From: Halolamina pelagica
GTDB taxonomy: Archaea; Halobacteriota; Halobacteria; Halobacteriales; Haloferacaceae
Direction of reading: 5' to 3'
NCBI RefSeq assembly: GCF_900115675.1
Contig: NZ_FOXI01000005.1
Location: 186,001-250,000 of the forward strand
Length of the DNA: 64,000 nt
Below are positions 44,541-52,796 of this stretch, piece after piece. Position numbers and translations under genes: made by a program. The notes beneath the pieces are model-generated. The model was given only the letters and a program-made list of their open reading frames with translations. It was not told the DNA's origin and searched no databases. The stretch's first letter is position 1. Every line of letters begins with the position of its first letter.

Positions 44541-45440
44541 TCAGAACCCGCCGCCGCGACGGCCGGGCCCCCCTGGTCCGCCGGGGCCACCGCCGCCGAA
44601 CTGGAGCTGGCGGGGCGGCTCGATCTGGTCCTGGACGTACAGCCCGTAGGCCAGCCCGATCGCCAGCCCGGCGAGGTGGGCCCAGTGGGCGATGCCGGCG
44701 CCGCCGCCGACCTGTCCGAACCCCTGGAGCAGGCTCAGCGCGGCGAACCCGATGGTCAGCGCCCAGATCGGCACCGGGAGGAAGAAGTAGAGGTACACCG
44801 TGAGCCCGGGGTTCAGGATCGTCAGCACGCCCATGATCGCCAGCAGCGCGCCGGAGGCGCCGACGACGCCCGTCGCGACCCCCGGCGAGAGCAGGATGCT
44901 CGCGCCGATCTGGGCGAGGCCGGCGACGGCGCCCGAGGCCAGGAACAGCGCGACGTAGCGCTTGGTGCCGATCCGGCGCTCCACGACCTGGCCGAAGAAG
45001 AAGATCCCGATGCTGTTGGCCGCGATGTGGACGATGCCGCCGTGGGCGAACACCGAGGTGATCCACGTCCAGACGTACTCCGGGTGGTCCGACCGCAGCA
45101 CGAACAGCGTCGCCTCGAGTTCCGGGGAGGCCAGAACCCGGATGACCAGCTGCGTGACCCAGGTCACCCACATCAACAGGAGGAACACGAACGTCGCGTT
45201 GTTCTGGACGTAGCTCCGCCAGATCGACCGGGCACGGCGTCGGAGGCCGGCGCGGCCGCCCCGACTCGTCCCGGCGTCACGCTCCTCGGCCTGGTTGAAC
45301 ACGCCGACGGGGTCGTCCCACTCCAGCCCCGGACAGTCGTGGTTCTCCGGGAGGCGGTGGTCCGCGCAGAACGTGCCGCCACAGCGACGGCACTCGTAGG
45401 GCATGTTCTCTTGCTTGCCACACTCGTCGCAGGTCGCCAT
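44541..45440 (-). CDS. Rhomboid protease with N-terminal AN1-type zinc finger
   Basis: A 299-residue protein. Residues 1-36 form an AN1-like zinc finger with Cys4, Cys7, Cys17, Cys20, Cys25, His28, His34 and Cys36. The membrane part has about six helices with the rhomboid marks HIAANSIGI (His138 region), the catalytic GASG with Ser196, and the catalytic His in GIAHWAHLAG (His255). The C-terminal tail is Gly/Pro-rich. It cleaves membrane proteins inside the bilayer. The zinc finger may recruit substrates or ubiquitin-like (SAMP) tagged proteins, as inference. Followed at 3 nt by endonuclease V. Confidence 0.9.
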   Translation of the reverse strand: MATCDECGKQENMPYECRRCGGTFCADHRLPENHDCPGLEWDDPVGVFNQAEERDAGTSRGGRAGLRRRARSIWRSYVQNNATFVFLLLMWVTWVTQLVIRVLASPELEATLFVLRSDHPEYVWTWITSVFAHGGIVHIAANSIGIFFFGQVVERRIGTKRYVALFLASGAVAGLAQIGASILLSPGVATGVVGASGALLAIMGVLTILNPGLTVYLYFFLPVPIWALTIGFAALSLLQGFGQVGGGAGIAHWAHLAGLAIGLAYGLYVQDQIEPPRQLQFGGGGPGGPGGPGRRGGGF

Positions 45441-45488
45441 TACGCCGGGGTTGGCGGCGGCGGCTAATAGGTCTGGGGCTCTCGACTG

Positions 45489-47828
45489 CTAGAGGTGTTT
45501 GCGGAGGTACCGGTACGGCGCGAACACCGCCTCGCTCAGCCGGCCCCGGTAGCCGCCGGCCTCCGCCGTCGCGTAGACGATCACCGGGACGCCGCGGTTC
45601 TCCGCGATCGACACCGCGCGGTCGGTCGTGGAGCCGAACACCCACTGGCGCAGGAACCGCGTTCGGGTCGCGCCGATGATGAGGGTGGCCTCGTTTTCGG
45701 CGGCCTGGTCCACCAGCGTATCCGCGATGTTCTCGCTGGTGAGGCTGTGGACGTGCACGTCCTCGTCCTCGTCGAACACCGCGAGCGTCGGCTCGACGTC
45801 CTCGGCGATGCCGCTCTTCCCTTCGGGATCGACGCTGACCACGTCGATGCGGCTCCCCACGTCGCCCAGCCGCTCCGCGAGATCGAGCAGCGCGGTGTGG
45901 TGGGGGCCGCCGCCGGCGCCGATCGTGACCCGCGAGAGGTCCCGTGGGCGGTTGCCGCCACCCACGAACAGCGTGTCACACGGCGCCTCGTACTCCACTT
46001 TCTCGGTGATGTGGGGGTGCTCCTCGGGGATCCCCATCAGGATCCGGTCGACCTCGTCCTCGCGTGCCGTCTGGAGGATGTCGAACGCCACGTCCCGCGA
46101 GACGTGCCCCTCCGCGAGCAGGTCCGCGGCGACCTCGCCCTCTATCTCCGCGAGGTCGCCCTCCAGCCGGCTCATGCGCTCCTCAGCCATGTCGAGAAAC
46201 GCCGCCGAGTCCGCCTGATCGGGGATGTCGACGGTGTTGAGCACCTTCACGATCGGTTTGGCGTCGTAGAGCTCGCCGATGCGGGAGGCGAGGCGGGCGT
46301 GGTCAACCGCCCGATCCAGTCGGTTCACCGGCACCAGCACCGTGAACCGGTCGTCGACGCTCGGCAGCGCGTGGTCCCCGCTGTCGCCGATCAAGCTGAC
46401 CACCTGCCGTTCGCCGGCGGCCTCCTGAACCAGCTCGTCGGCCTCGGGCGCGCCGCCCCAGAGGAGGTAGGCGCCGACGACGAGCACCGTCAGGCCGACG
46501 CCGATGATCACGCCGATGGTCGGCAGTTTGTACACCAGCGCGATGTTGGCGAGCACGCCGAGGATTGGGAGGTACGGCACGAGCGGCATCTCGAACCCGC
46601 GCGTGAGGTCGGGCTTGGTGCGCCGGGAGTAGATCAGCGTGAGGTTGACGACCGAGAGCGGGACGAGCAGGTTGAACGTCGCGAACCCGGTCAGCGGTTC
46701 GAGGCCGAGCGACGGCGCCGGGCCGACGGCGCTCGCCACGCCGTGGTGGCCGAACAGCGTGATGAACACGAAGATGAGGCCGGCGATCACCGCCGTAGCG
46801 CTACTGACCGAGTAGAACGGCGTGCCGTAGTCGGGGTGGATCCGGGAGAACTTTCGGGGCGCGTGACCCCGTCGCCCCATTAGCGAGCCGATCCCCGAGG
46901 CCGCGAGGATCGACGCGTTCGACGCCGAGACCATCGAGAACACCGCGCCGGCGACGATCAGCAGTTGGCCGACCGGCCCCAGGAACGCCGCGGCGACGTT
47001 CCCCATCGCGGTCTCGCCCGCCTGCAGTACCTCGGCACGGGGTTGGCCCGCGATGGTTTCGGGCGTGTTGACCATCGCGACGATGACGAACGTGTAGAGC
47101 ACGGTGACGGTGACGATCGAGGCGGCGATGGCCTTCGGCACCGTGTTCTTCGGATCGATGATCTCGCCCGCCGAGGCGGCGATCGCCGAGAAGCCGAAGA
47201 AGGTGATGAACGCCAGTGCGGCGACCGAGAGGATGTCGGTCGACTGACCGACCACGCTCCCGAAGTTTCCGGTGAACGTCGTCGTCGCCTGCCCCGGCCC
47301 GGCGAAGTTGAGCGCGCCGCCGACGAACACGATCAGCACCGCCACTTTCGCCGCCGTGACGATCACCTGGAACGTGCCCGACTCCTCGGTCCCGCGGGCG
47401 TTCAGTGTCCCGAGCAGCACCGCGGCGATGACGCCGACGGTCCCGCGTGGGAGGACGCCGCCGACCGATTCGGGAAGGATGAACAGGAAGAACCACTCGT
47501 CCATCGTCGCGAGGTAGAACGCCGTCGTCCCGGTGTACCCCAGAAACAGCGAGGCGCCGATGGCGTAAGTGAGTAGGTCCTGATCCTCAAACGTCCGGGA
47601 GGTGAACAGGTAGCCGCCGCCGTTCTCGGAGTAGATCGACGCGAACTCGGAGTAGGCTGCCGCAGTGATACTCGCGACCAGCGCCGCGATGACGAAGGCG
47701 ATGACGGCGCTCGAACCGATCTGGTACACCGCCGTACCGGACAGCGAGAAGATCCCCGCCGCGATCATCGTCCCCAGCCCCAGCGCGAACGCGACGCGGA
47801 AGCCGAGGGTGCGAGTGCGCTCTACCAC
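45489..47828 (-). CDS. APC-family amino acid permease fused to two UspA domains
   Basis: A 779-residue protein. Residues 1-470 are an APC-type transporter with about 12 helices: LGFRVAFALGLGTMIAAGIFSLSG (substrate-binding GxG on helix 1), YSEFASIYSENGGGYLF, and ASAGEIIDPKNTVPKAI. From about 490 two universal-stress (UspA) domains follow: the first with RFTVLVPVNRLDRAVDHARLA, and both with nucleotide-type GxxxxG(S/T) variants (IGATRTRFLRQWVFGSTTD near the end). The USP part may sense ATP or AMP to tune transport. The start is GTG at 47828, just before the first helix. A 67-nt leader with a dyad is predicted. Confidence 0.9.
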   Translation of the reverse strand: MVERTRTLGFRVAFALGLGTMIAAGIFSLSGTAVYQIGSSAVIAFVIAALVASITAAAYSEFASIYSENGGGYLFTSRTFEDQDLLTYAIGASLFLGYTGTTAFYLATMDEWFFLFILPESVGGVLPRGTVGVIAAVLLGTLNARGTEESGTFQVIVTAAKVAVLIVFVGGALNFAGPGQATTTFTGNFGSVVGQSTDILSVAALAFITFFGFSAIAASAGEIIDPKNTVPKAIAASIVTVTVLYTFVIVAMVNTPETIAGQPRAEVLQAGETAMGNVAAAFLGPVGQLLIVAGAVFSMVSASNASILAASGIGSLMGRRGHAPRKFSRIHPDYGTPFYSVSSATAVIAGLIFVFITLFGHHGVASAVGPAPSLGLEPLTGFATFNLLVPLSVVNLTLIYSRRTKPDLTRGFEMPLVPYLPILGVLANIALVYKLPTIGVIIGVGLTVLVVGAYLLWGGAPEADELVQEAAGERQVVSLIGDSGDHALPSVDDRFTVLVPVNRLDRAVDHARLASRIGELYDAKPIVKVLNTVDIPDQADSAAFLDMAEERMSRLEGDLAEIEGEVAADLLAEGHVSRDVAFDILQTAREDEVDRILMGIPEEHPHITEKVEYEAPCDTLFVGGGNRPRDLSRVTIGAGGGPHHTALLDLAERLGDVGSRIDVVSVDPEGKSGIAEDVEPTLAVFDEDEDVHVHSLTSENIADTLVDQAAENEATLIIGATRTRFLRQWVFGSTTDRAVSIAENRGVPVIVYATAEAGGYRGRLSEAVFAPYRYLRKHL

Positions 47829-47875
47829 GTTAGACCACCCGTCGCCGTGGCGCGGGCGGCGGCATGACCCACGTG

Positions 47876-47928
47876 CTGTGGTGTCACAGACATGTCCGGA
47901 CACTCCACGAGGTTCGAGAAAAAAGGTA
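47876..47928 (-). promoter_or_regulatory. Promoter region and leader dyad of the permease-USP gene
   Basis: On the minus strand ATACCTTTTTT (47918-47928) is the best box A. A start about 27 nt downstream would leave a leader of roughly 67 nt. This leader holds the dyad CTGTG-GTGT-CACAG (47876-47889), while the perfect palindrome TGTCCGGACA (47893-47902) lies at the predicted transcription start. Confidence 0.4.
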
Positions 47929-48011
47929 TCGGGTGACGGACGGTATATGCGATTTCTGACTCTTTGCGCCGTCCGTCCGATTTACTGCACTCTACCCGCC
48001 GATTTCGAGCC

Positions 48012-48275
48012 CTACTGGTACTCCGTGAACGTCAGGGTGTAGCCCGCCGGCCAGCTGTAGTAGTCAACGTCGACCTGCGTCGCCGTCGAGTTCGATCACG
48101 ACCTGCGAGGCTGTCGTCGCTCCGTTCGTAGCTGTCGTCGCCGTCCCGGTCGCCCGAGAGGCTTCCCCTCGCTGGCGGACGGCGGTGAGCTGCCGGCCCC
48201 ACCGTCGTTGCCGGCGCGCTCGGTGCGCCGATCCCTTTCGGCACCGCACGCCGCTGCGAACCGTGTTGGGTACCC
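48012..48275 (-). pseudogene. Probable decayed lipoprotein gene
   Basis: Three minus-strand frames hold successive protein-like pieces. A lipobox-like AACGAERDRRTERAGNDG and SSPPSASEG piece comes first (about 48270-48165), then TGTATTATNGATTAS and QVVIELDGDA (about 48150-48065), then NSTATQVDVDYYSWPAG and TLTFTEYQ with a TAG stop at 48012-48014. Joining them needs two frame changes, and no intact start is seen. The composition (Cys followed by Ser/Thr/Gly linker, then a strand-rich end) is that of a small haloarchaeal lipoprotein. I infer a frameshifted pseudogene. A chance pattern in GC-rich DNA is possible. Confidence 0.35.
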
Positions 48276-48329
48276 GCTGCTGTAGTCCACTCCCGGAAGC
48301 GATATCCCGGGCGGGACGCAGGGACGGCT

Positions 48330-48776
48330 ATGGACTGGGTTCGGCGGCTGCTGGGCGACCGGCGCGAGGGGGTCGCGCTGTTCGTCGACGGGCCGAACGT
48401 GTTGCGCGAGGAGTTCGACGTGGATCTGGACGACGTGCGTGCGGCCGCGGCCGCCTCCGGCCGGGTCGTCGCCGCACGGCTCTACCTCAACGAGGAGGCG
48501 CCCGGGAGCCTGATCCGGGCGGCGGAGGCTCACGGGTTCGAGGTGATCACCACCAGCGGCGACGTGGACGTGAAACTCGCCGTCGACGCCGCCGAGTTCG
48601 TGCTCCGGAACCGCGTCGCCACGATCGCGGTGGCCTCCCGGGACACCGACTTCAAGCCCGCGTTCGAACTCGCGGGCCGGGAGGGCGTGCGGACGCTCGC
48701 GATCGCGCCCGGGAGCTACGGGCGCTCGGACGCGCTGCGCTCGGCGGCGGACGAGAGCGTCACGCTGGGGGAGTAG
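48330..48776 (+). CDS. NYN domain nuclease-like protein
   Basis: A 148-residue protein of the NYN (PIN-like, LabA/DUF88) family. It has VALFVDGPNVLREEF with the first catalytic Asp, TSGDVDVKLAVDA with two more, and VASRDTDFKPAFELA with the S-R/G-D-x-D-F motif. These acidic residues coordinate metal for RNA cleavage. Stand-alone NYN proteins are predicted RNases in RNA processing or decay. A COG1709-type regulator follows 63 nt downstream on the same strand. Confidence 0.9.
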   Translation: MDWVRRLLGDRREGVALFVDGPNVLREEFDVDLDDVRAAAAASGRVVAARLYLNEEAPGSLIRAAEAHGFEVITTSGDVDVKLAVDAAEFVLRNRVATIAVASRDTDFKPAFELAGREGVRTLAIAPGSYGRSDALRSAADESVTLGE

Positions 48777-48839
48777 CGTCGACGCCGGGCGAAGCGCCGC
48801 ACCGACACGCCTATCTCACGGGCCCGCCCACGCCGACGC

Positions 48840-49547
48840 GTGACCGAGAACGCAGAGCGCCGACTCGCCCGCCGGATCGCCGGCGAAGTGGTCCTCTCGG
48901 ACGACCCCGGCGCGACGCTGCGGAAGTGGCGCACCGACTTCGAGGTGTCCCAGACGGCGCTGGCCGAGGAGATCGACGTCTCCTCGTCGGTGATCTCGGA
49001 CTACGAGAGCGGCCGCCGCGAGAGCCCCGGCATCGGCGTCGTCCGGCGGCTGGTCGAGGGACTGATCGCCATCGACACCGCCCGCGGCGGCGCTCACGTC
49101 AGGCAGTACGCCCGCGTGGTGACCGCCGGCTTCGAGAGCGACATCGTCCACGACCTCCGGGAGTACTCGCGGGCGGTCCCGCTCGCGGAGTTCTACGAGG
49201 CCACCGGCGCGACCGAAATCGCCGATAGCGACACGACCCACGTCAACGGCCACACCGTGATCGACAGCATCGAGGCGATCACCCGCCTCTCCAGCGAGGA
49301 GTTCTACCGGCTCTACGGCGAGAGCACCGACCGCGCGCTGGTCTTTACCGAGGTCACCCGCGGCGAGTCGCCGTTGGTCGCCCTGCGCGTGCTGACGCCG
49401 ACGCCCAACGCCGTCGTCCTCCACGGGATCGAGCCCGAGGACGTGTGGGATCACGCGCCCGCGCTCGCGAAGCGGGACGGGTTCTCGCTCGCGGTGTCGA
49501 CGAAGGATCTCGACGGGATGCTGGCGGACCTCCGGGCGCTCCCCTGA
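48840..49547 (+). CDS. HTH transcriptional regulator (COG1709-type)
   Basis: A 235-residue regulator. Residues about 25-65 make an XRE-type helix-turn-helix (WRTDFEVSQTALAEEIDVS then SSVISDYESGRRES). The rest (90-235) is an alpha/beta domain with HVNGHTVIDSIEAITRLS and TDRALVFTEVTRGESPL, which may bind a ligand. The arrangement matches the archaeal COG1709 predicted regulators. The start is GTG at 48840, with a GCCTATCTC box 28 nt before it, so it has its own promoter. Confidence 0.85.
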   Translation: MTENAERRLARRIAGEVVLSDDPGATLRKWRTDFEVSQTALAEEIDVSSSVISDYESGRRESPGIGVVRRLVEGLIAIDTARGGAHVRQYARVVTAGFESDIVHDLREYSRAVPLAEFYEATGATEIADSDTTHVNGHTVIDSIEAITRLSSEEFYRLYGESTDRALVFTEVTRGESPLVALRVLTPTPNAVVLHGIEPEDVWDHAPALAKRDGFSLAVSTKDLDGMLADLRALP

Positions 49548-49599
49548 GCCGGTCCCCCCGGATCGCGCGCGTCCCTGTCACGCGGCCCCGCGAAAACGC

Positions 49600-49608
49600 G
49601 CTTTTAAC
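49600..49608 (+). promoter_or_regulatory. TATA box CTTTTAACC
   Basis: GCTTTTAAC is centred 28 nt before the ATG at 49632, with a CGAAAACG element just upstream that resembles a BRE. Typical strong haloarchaeal promoter. Confidence 0.6.
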
Positions 49609-49631
49609 CCGCTCGACCGGCAATCGGAGGT

Positions 49632-50291
49632 ATGAGCGAGTCCGCTGATCGCCTGCCGCTTCCCTGTCCCTCCTGTTCGCCGCGCGAGGAGACGGTCCAC
49701 GAGGTGCTGAGTCCCGGCGGGCAGACGACGGTTCGGTGTACGGAGTGTGGCCACGTCCACAAGGAGAAGATCGAGACGCCCGAGGAGGTCACGGTCGACG
49801 TGGTCGTCTCGCAGGACGGCGACTCCTACAAGGCGACGCTGAACGCGGTCGCCGAGGAGGAGATCGAGGCCGGCGACGAGTTCGTCGTCGAGACCACCGA
49901 GGCGATCCAGCAGGTCGAGGTCACCAGCATCGAGGTCGGGCCCGAGCGCCGGACCGAGCACGCCGAGATGGACGAGGTGGAGACGGTCTGGACCCGCGTC
50001 GTCGACAACGTCGGCGTGAACATCACCATCCACCCCAAGGAGGGCGACGGCCGCAACGAGCAGTCCCGGAGCACGAAGGCGTTCCTGCCGGGCGACTTCG
50101 AGTTCGTCGTCGGCGAGACCTACGAGCTCGGCGACGACGAGTTCGCAGTCGACAGCATCCAGCTCCGGGACGCCGTCGCCGACGACTACCGCCACAAGAA
50201 GCTCGACCACGAGGGCGACCTCGCGTTCGCGAAGGACGTCAAGCGCGTCTTCGGCCGCGACGAGAAGACCAGCGCCTGGTCGGCCTGGTAA
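49632..50291 (+). CDS. HVO_0476-type zinc-ribbon protein
   Basis: A 219-residue protein with an N-terminal zinc ribbon: CPSC at 12-15 and CTEC at about 36-39, the latter in VRCTECGHVHKEK. The rest is a strand-rich acidic domain (VTVDVVVSQDGDSYKATL, NITIHPKEGDGRNEQSRSTKAF, VGETYELGDDEFAVDSIQL). It matches the haloarchaeal family that I recall as HVO_0476. Function unknown. The zinc ribbon hints at nucleic-acid or ribosome contact. The methyltransferase gene follows on the same strand after 38 nt. Confidence 0.88.
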   Translation: MSESADRLPLPCPSCSPREETVHEVLSPGGQTTVRCTECGHVHKEKIETPEEVTVDVVVSQDGDSYKATLNAVAEEEIEAGDEFVVETTEAIQQVEVTSIEVGPERRTEHAEMDEVETVWTRVVDNVGVNITIHPKEGDGRNEQSRSTKAFLPGDFEFVVGETYELGDDEFAVDSIQLRDAVADDYRHKKLDHEGDLAFAKDVKRVFGRDEKTSAWSAW

Positions 50292-50329
50292 CGCAAGCGA
50301 CTTCTCCCGCCCGGTCGGTCGTTCCGGCG

Positions 50330-51124
50330 ATGAGCGACGAGCCGGCGGCACGCTTCGAGTCCACCGCCGAGCAGTACGCCGTCTACCGCCCGGAGTACGA
50401 CGACGCTGCCCTCGACGTTCCCCGGGAGCGGTTCGACCTCGACGGGACGGGCCGGCTACTGGATCTCGGCTGCGGCACCGGACGCCTCGGCGTCGCGCTG
50501 GCACCTCACGTCGACGAAGTCGTGGGGGTCGACCCGAGCGAAGCGATGGTCGAACACGCACGCGAACGCGCCCGCGCCCGCGTCGCCGACGCCTCGAACA
50601 CCGAGTGGCGAGTCGGCAGCGACGCGGACCTCCCGGCGATGGCCGACGAACTCGAGCCGCTCCGCCTGACGGTGATGGGGCGCTCGTTCCACTGGCTGGC
50701 CCAAGAGCGGACGCTCGACACCCTCCACGAGATCACCGAACCGGGCGGCGGCGTCGCCCTCCTGAGCGATACGGAGTGGCTCGCCCGCGGCACCGCGGAC
50801 TGGGGGGACGCGGTGTACGAGGTCGTCGCCGAGTTCCTCGACGATCCGCCCGAGCGGACCGGGCCGATCGAGTACGAGGACCCGTGGACCGAGACGCTCG
50901 CCGACCACGGGTTCGAGGCCGTCGAGCAGCGGGTCTTCGAGGCGGACCGCGAATGGGACGCCGATAGCGTGGTCGGCTACCTGCTCTCGCTCTCGTTCTG
51001 CTCGCCCGCGGTACTCGGCGACGACTGGGAGCGCTTCGAGAACGCCGTTCGGGAGCGCCTGACCGGCTTCGACGAACCGTACGAGGAGACGGCGACGGTC
51101 GAGGTCATCGTCGCCGAGGCGTGA
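50330..51124 (+). CDS. Class I SAM-dependent methyltransferase
   Basis: A 264-residue methyltransferase. Motif I is LLDLGCGTGRLGVAL (SAM-binding GxGxG), motif II has VVGVDPSEAMVEHAR with the acidic Asp that binds the ribose, and motif III/post-I reads LTVMGRSFHWL. The opening FESTAEQYAVYRPEY is typical of UbiE/SmtA-like small-molecule methyltransferases. The substrate is unknown. Stop abuts the convergent DUF5830 gene with no gap. Confidence 0.88.
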   Translation: MSDEPAARFESTAEQYAVYRPEYDDAALDVPRERFDLDGTGRLLDLGCGTGRLGVALAPHVDEVVGVDPSEAMVEHARERARARVADASNTEWRVGSDADLPAMADELEPLRLTVMGRSFHWLAQERTLDTLHEITEPGGGVALLSDTEWLARGTADWGDAVYEVVAEFLDDPPERTGPIEYEDPWTETLADHGFEAVEQRVFEADREWDADSVVGYLLSLSFCSPAVLGDDWERFENAVRERLTGFDEPYEETATVEVIVAEA

Positions 51125-51490
51125 CTACTCCCGGCCGAGCACCTTCCGCACGCAGGAGGGGCCAAACGGCCCCAACTCGCCGCTCTCGAACTGGACGAAG
51201 TGGCCGGTCGAGATGCTCGCGCCGCAGCGCCGGCAGTCGTAGTCGCCCTCGCGCTCGACGACCTCGCTCTCGAAGCGCACGTAGGTGCCACTCGTCCGGG
51301 TGCGCAGGCGGCCGTCCTCGCGCTCGATCAGCCCGCGCTTCTCCGCGTCGTCGAGGATCTCCCGGGTGAGCGAGGGGCTGGTGGTGACCGCCTCCAGCCG
51401 GTCGATCGTCTCGGCCAGCGAGAGCTCCTCGTCCTCCAGGTGGGCGAGCAGTTCGAGGCCGAGCTCCTTCTTCGTCTCGCGGGTCGACAC
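51125..51490 (-). CDS. DUF5830-type winged-helix/zinc-ribbon protein
   Basis: A 121-residue protein. The first 60 residues look like a winged helix (ELGLELLAHLEDEELSLAE, SPSLTREILDDAEKRGLIE). The rest has a YDCRRCGASISTGHFVQF zinc-binding part, with a final Cys in GPFGPSCVRKVLGRE. Matches the haloarchaeal family remembered as DUF5830. Perhaps a DNA-binding regulator. Target unknown. Confidence 0.82.
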   Translation of the reverse strand: MSTRETKKELGLELLAHLEDEELSLAETIDRLEAVTTSPSLTREILDDAEKRGLIEREDGRLRTRTSGTYVRFESEVVEREGDYDCRRCGASISTGHFVQFESGELGPFGPSCVRKVLGRE

Positions 51491-51641
51491 GGGCGGGCGT
51501 TCTCGGGCGGGGCGCTTGAGCGTTGTGTGGCGACGTTCCCCGACGTTCGCTATCCCGAAATCTGGTTTATGGATCGGTGCGAGAGCCGGCCGGGGGCGAC
51601 GTTGCGCGATCGTGAAACGGGGACCCGTCCGGGAGAGCGGA

Positions 51642-52742
51642 CTACGCGAAGAACTCGGTCAGCCGGTCGGCGGCCTCCTCGACTCGCGGCGTCACCAGCG
51701 CGAAGCGGAGCCAGTCGCTGTACGCGTCGCCGAATCCCTCGCCCGGCATCCCGGCGACGCCGGCCTCGTCGACGAGGCGCTTCACGTTCGCCATCGTGCC
51801 GGGGTAGCCGTCGAAGCGGGCCATCACGTAGAACGCCCCGTCCGGCCGGGTGTACTCCGCGCCGGCGGCGTCGAGGGCGTCCGTGAACGTGTCGACGCGC
51901 TCGCGGACCAGTTCCCGGGCGGCCTCGTAGTAGGCCGCGTCGGCGCCCTCGAGCCCGCGCAGGACGGCGTACTGGCCCGGGCGTGTGGTGGCGACGTTGA
52001 CCAGCATGTGGCGGGCCTTCGCGTTCTCGGCGAGCCACTCGGGGAAGATCGCGTAGCCGACGCGGAAGCCCGTGATCGCCAGCGACTTCGAGAAGCCGGA
52101 GGTGACGACGCGGTGCTCGGAGTCGATCGTCAGCGCGGACTCGAACGTCCCCGAGAGGTCGAAGTGGTCGTACACCTCGTCGACGACCGCGACGGCGTCG
52201 TGGTCCTCACAGAGCCGGACGATCTCCTCGACCTTCGCGTGGTCGTACACCGCGCCGGTGGGGTTGTTCGGCGTGTTGAGCACCACCAGCCCGGTCTCGT
52301 CGCCGATCGCCTCGCGGTAGGCGTCGACGTCGAGGCTGCCGTCGCGGTTGGCGGGCACGAACGTCGCGTCGCCGCCCAGAATCTTCGTCTTCCCCGGGTA
52401 GTAGGGGTAGACGGGATCGGTCAGGAGCACCTCGTCGCCGGCGTCCCGTTCGAGCGCGGCGGCCATCCCGAGGTAGTTCGCCTCGCCGGTGCCGTTGGTG
52501 ACGACGATCCGGTCGGGGTCGACGCCGCGGCGCTCGGCGATCTCGGCCTTGAGTTCGGGGGTGCCGTCGCTGGGCGGGTACTGGAAGCGATCCGGCTCGA
52601 ACTCGGCGTACTCCTTCAGCCCGTCCCGGAGCGCCTGGGGCGGCTCCCAGTCGGGGTTGCCGCTGACCATGTCGATCACGTCGTGCTCGGCGTCGCCGAC
52701 GTAGCCCATCACTTCGAAGAACTTGGGCTCCTCGTACTCCAT
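51642..52742 (-). CDS. PLP-dependent aminotransferase (class I/II)
   Basis: A 366-residue fold-type I aminotransferase, paralogous to the one at 24973. Motifs: TNGTGEANYLGMAAAL, NTPNNPTGAVYDHA, VVDEVYDHFDL (Asp to PLP), VTSGFSKSLAITGFRVGY (PLP Lys), and WLRFALVTPR with the carboxylate-binding Arg. The opening VIDMVSGNPDWEPPQ is typical of aspartate/tyrosine aminotransferase-like enzymes in archaea. The amino-acid specificity cannot be told. Confidence 0.92.
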   Translation of the reverse strand: MEYEEPKFFEVMGYVGDAEHDVIDMVSGNPDWEPPQALRDGLKEYAEFEPDRFQYPPSDGTPELKAEIAERRGVDPDRIVVTNGTGEANYLGMAAALERDAGDEVLLTDPVYPYYPGKTKILGGDATFVPANRDGSLDVDAYREAIGDETGLVVLNTPNNPTGAVYDHAKVEEIVRLCEDHDAVAVVDEVYDHFDLSGTFESALTIDSEHRVVTSGFSKSLAITGFRVGYAIFPEWLAENAKARHMLVNVATTRPGQYAVLRGLEGADAAYYEAARELVRERVDTFTDALDAAGAEYTRPDGAFYVMARFDGYPGTMANVKRLVDEAGVAGMPGEGFGDAYSDWLRFALVTPRVEEAADRLTEFFA

Positions 52743-52796
52743 GCAGGTGGGTGTGGCGGCAGGGGTATGCCGCTTTCGGGAAGCGGTATCGGCGCG

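Larger units (their letters stand above)
47829..48329. other. 501-bp region between permease and NYN genes
   Basis: It holds the permease promoter at the left. The DNA from about 47935 to 48010 is relatively A/T-rich, with a dyad GACGGAC/GTCCGTC (47935-47941 and 47971-47977). The right part (48012-48290) contains the apparent decayed minus-strand gene described separately. Confidence 0.45.
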
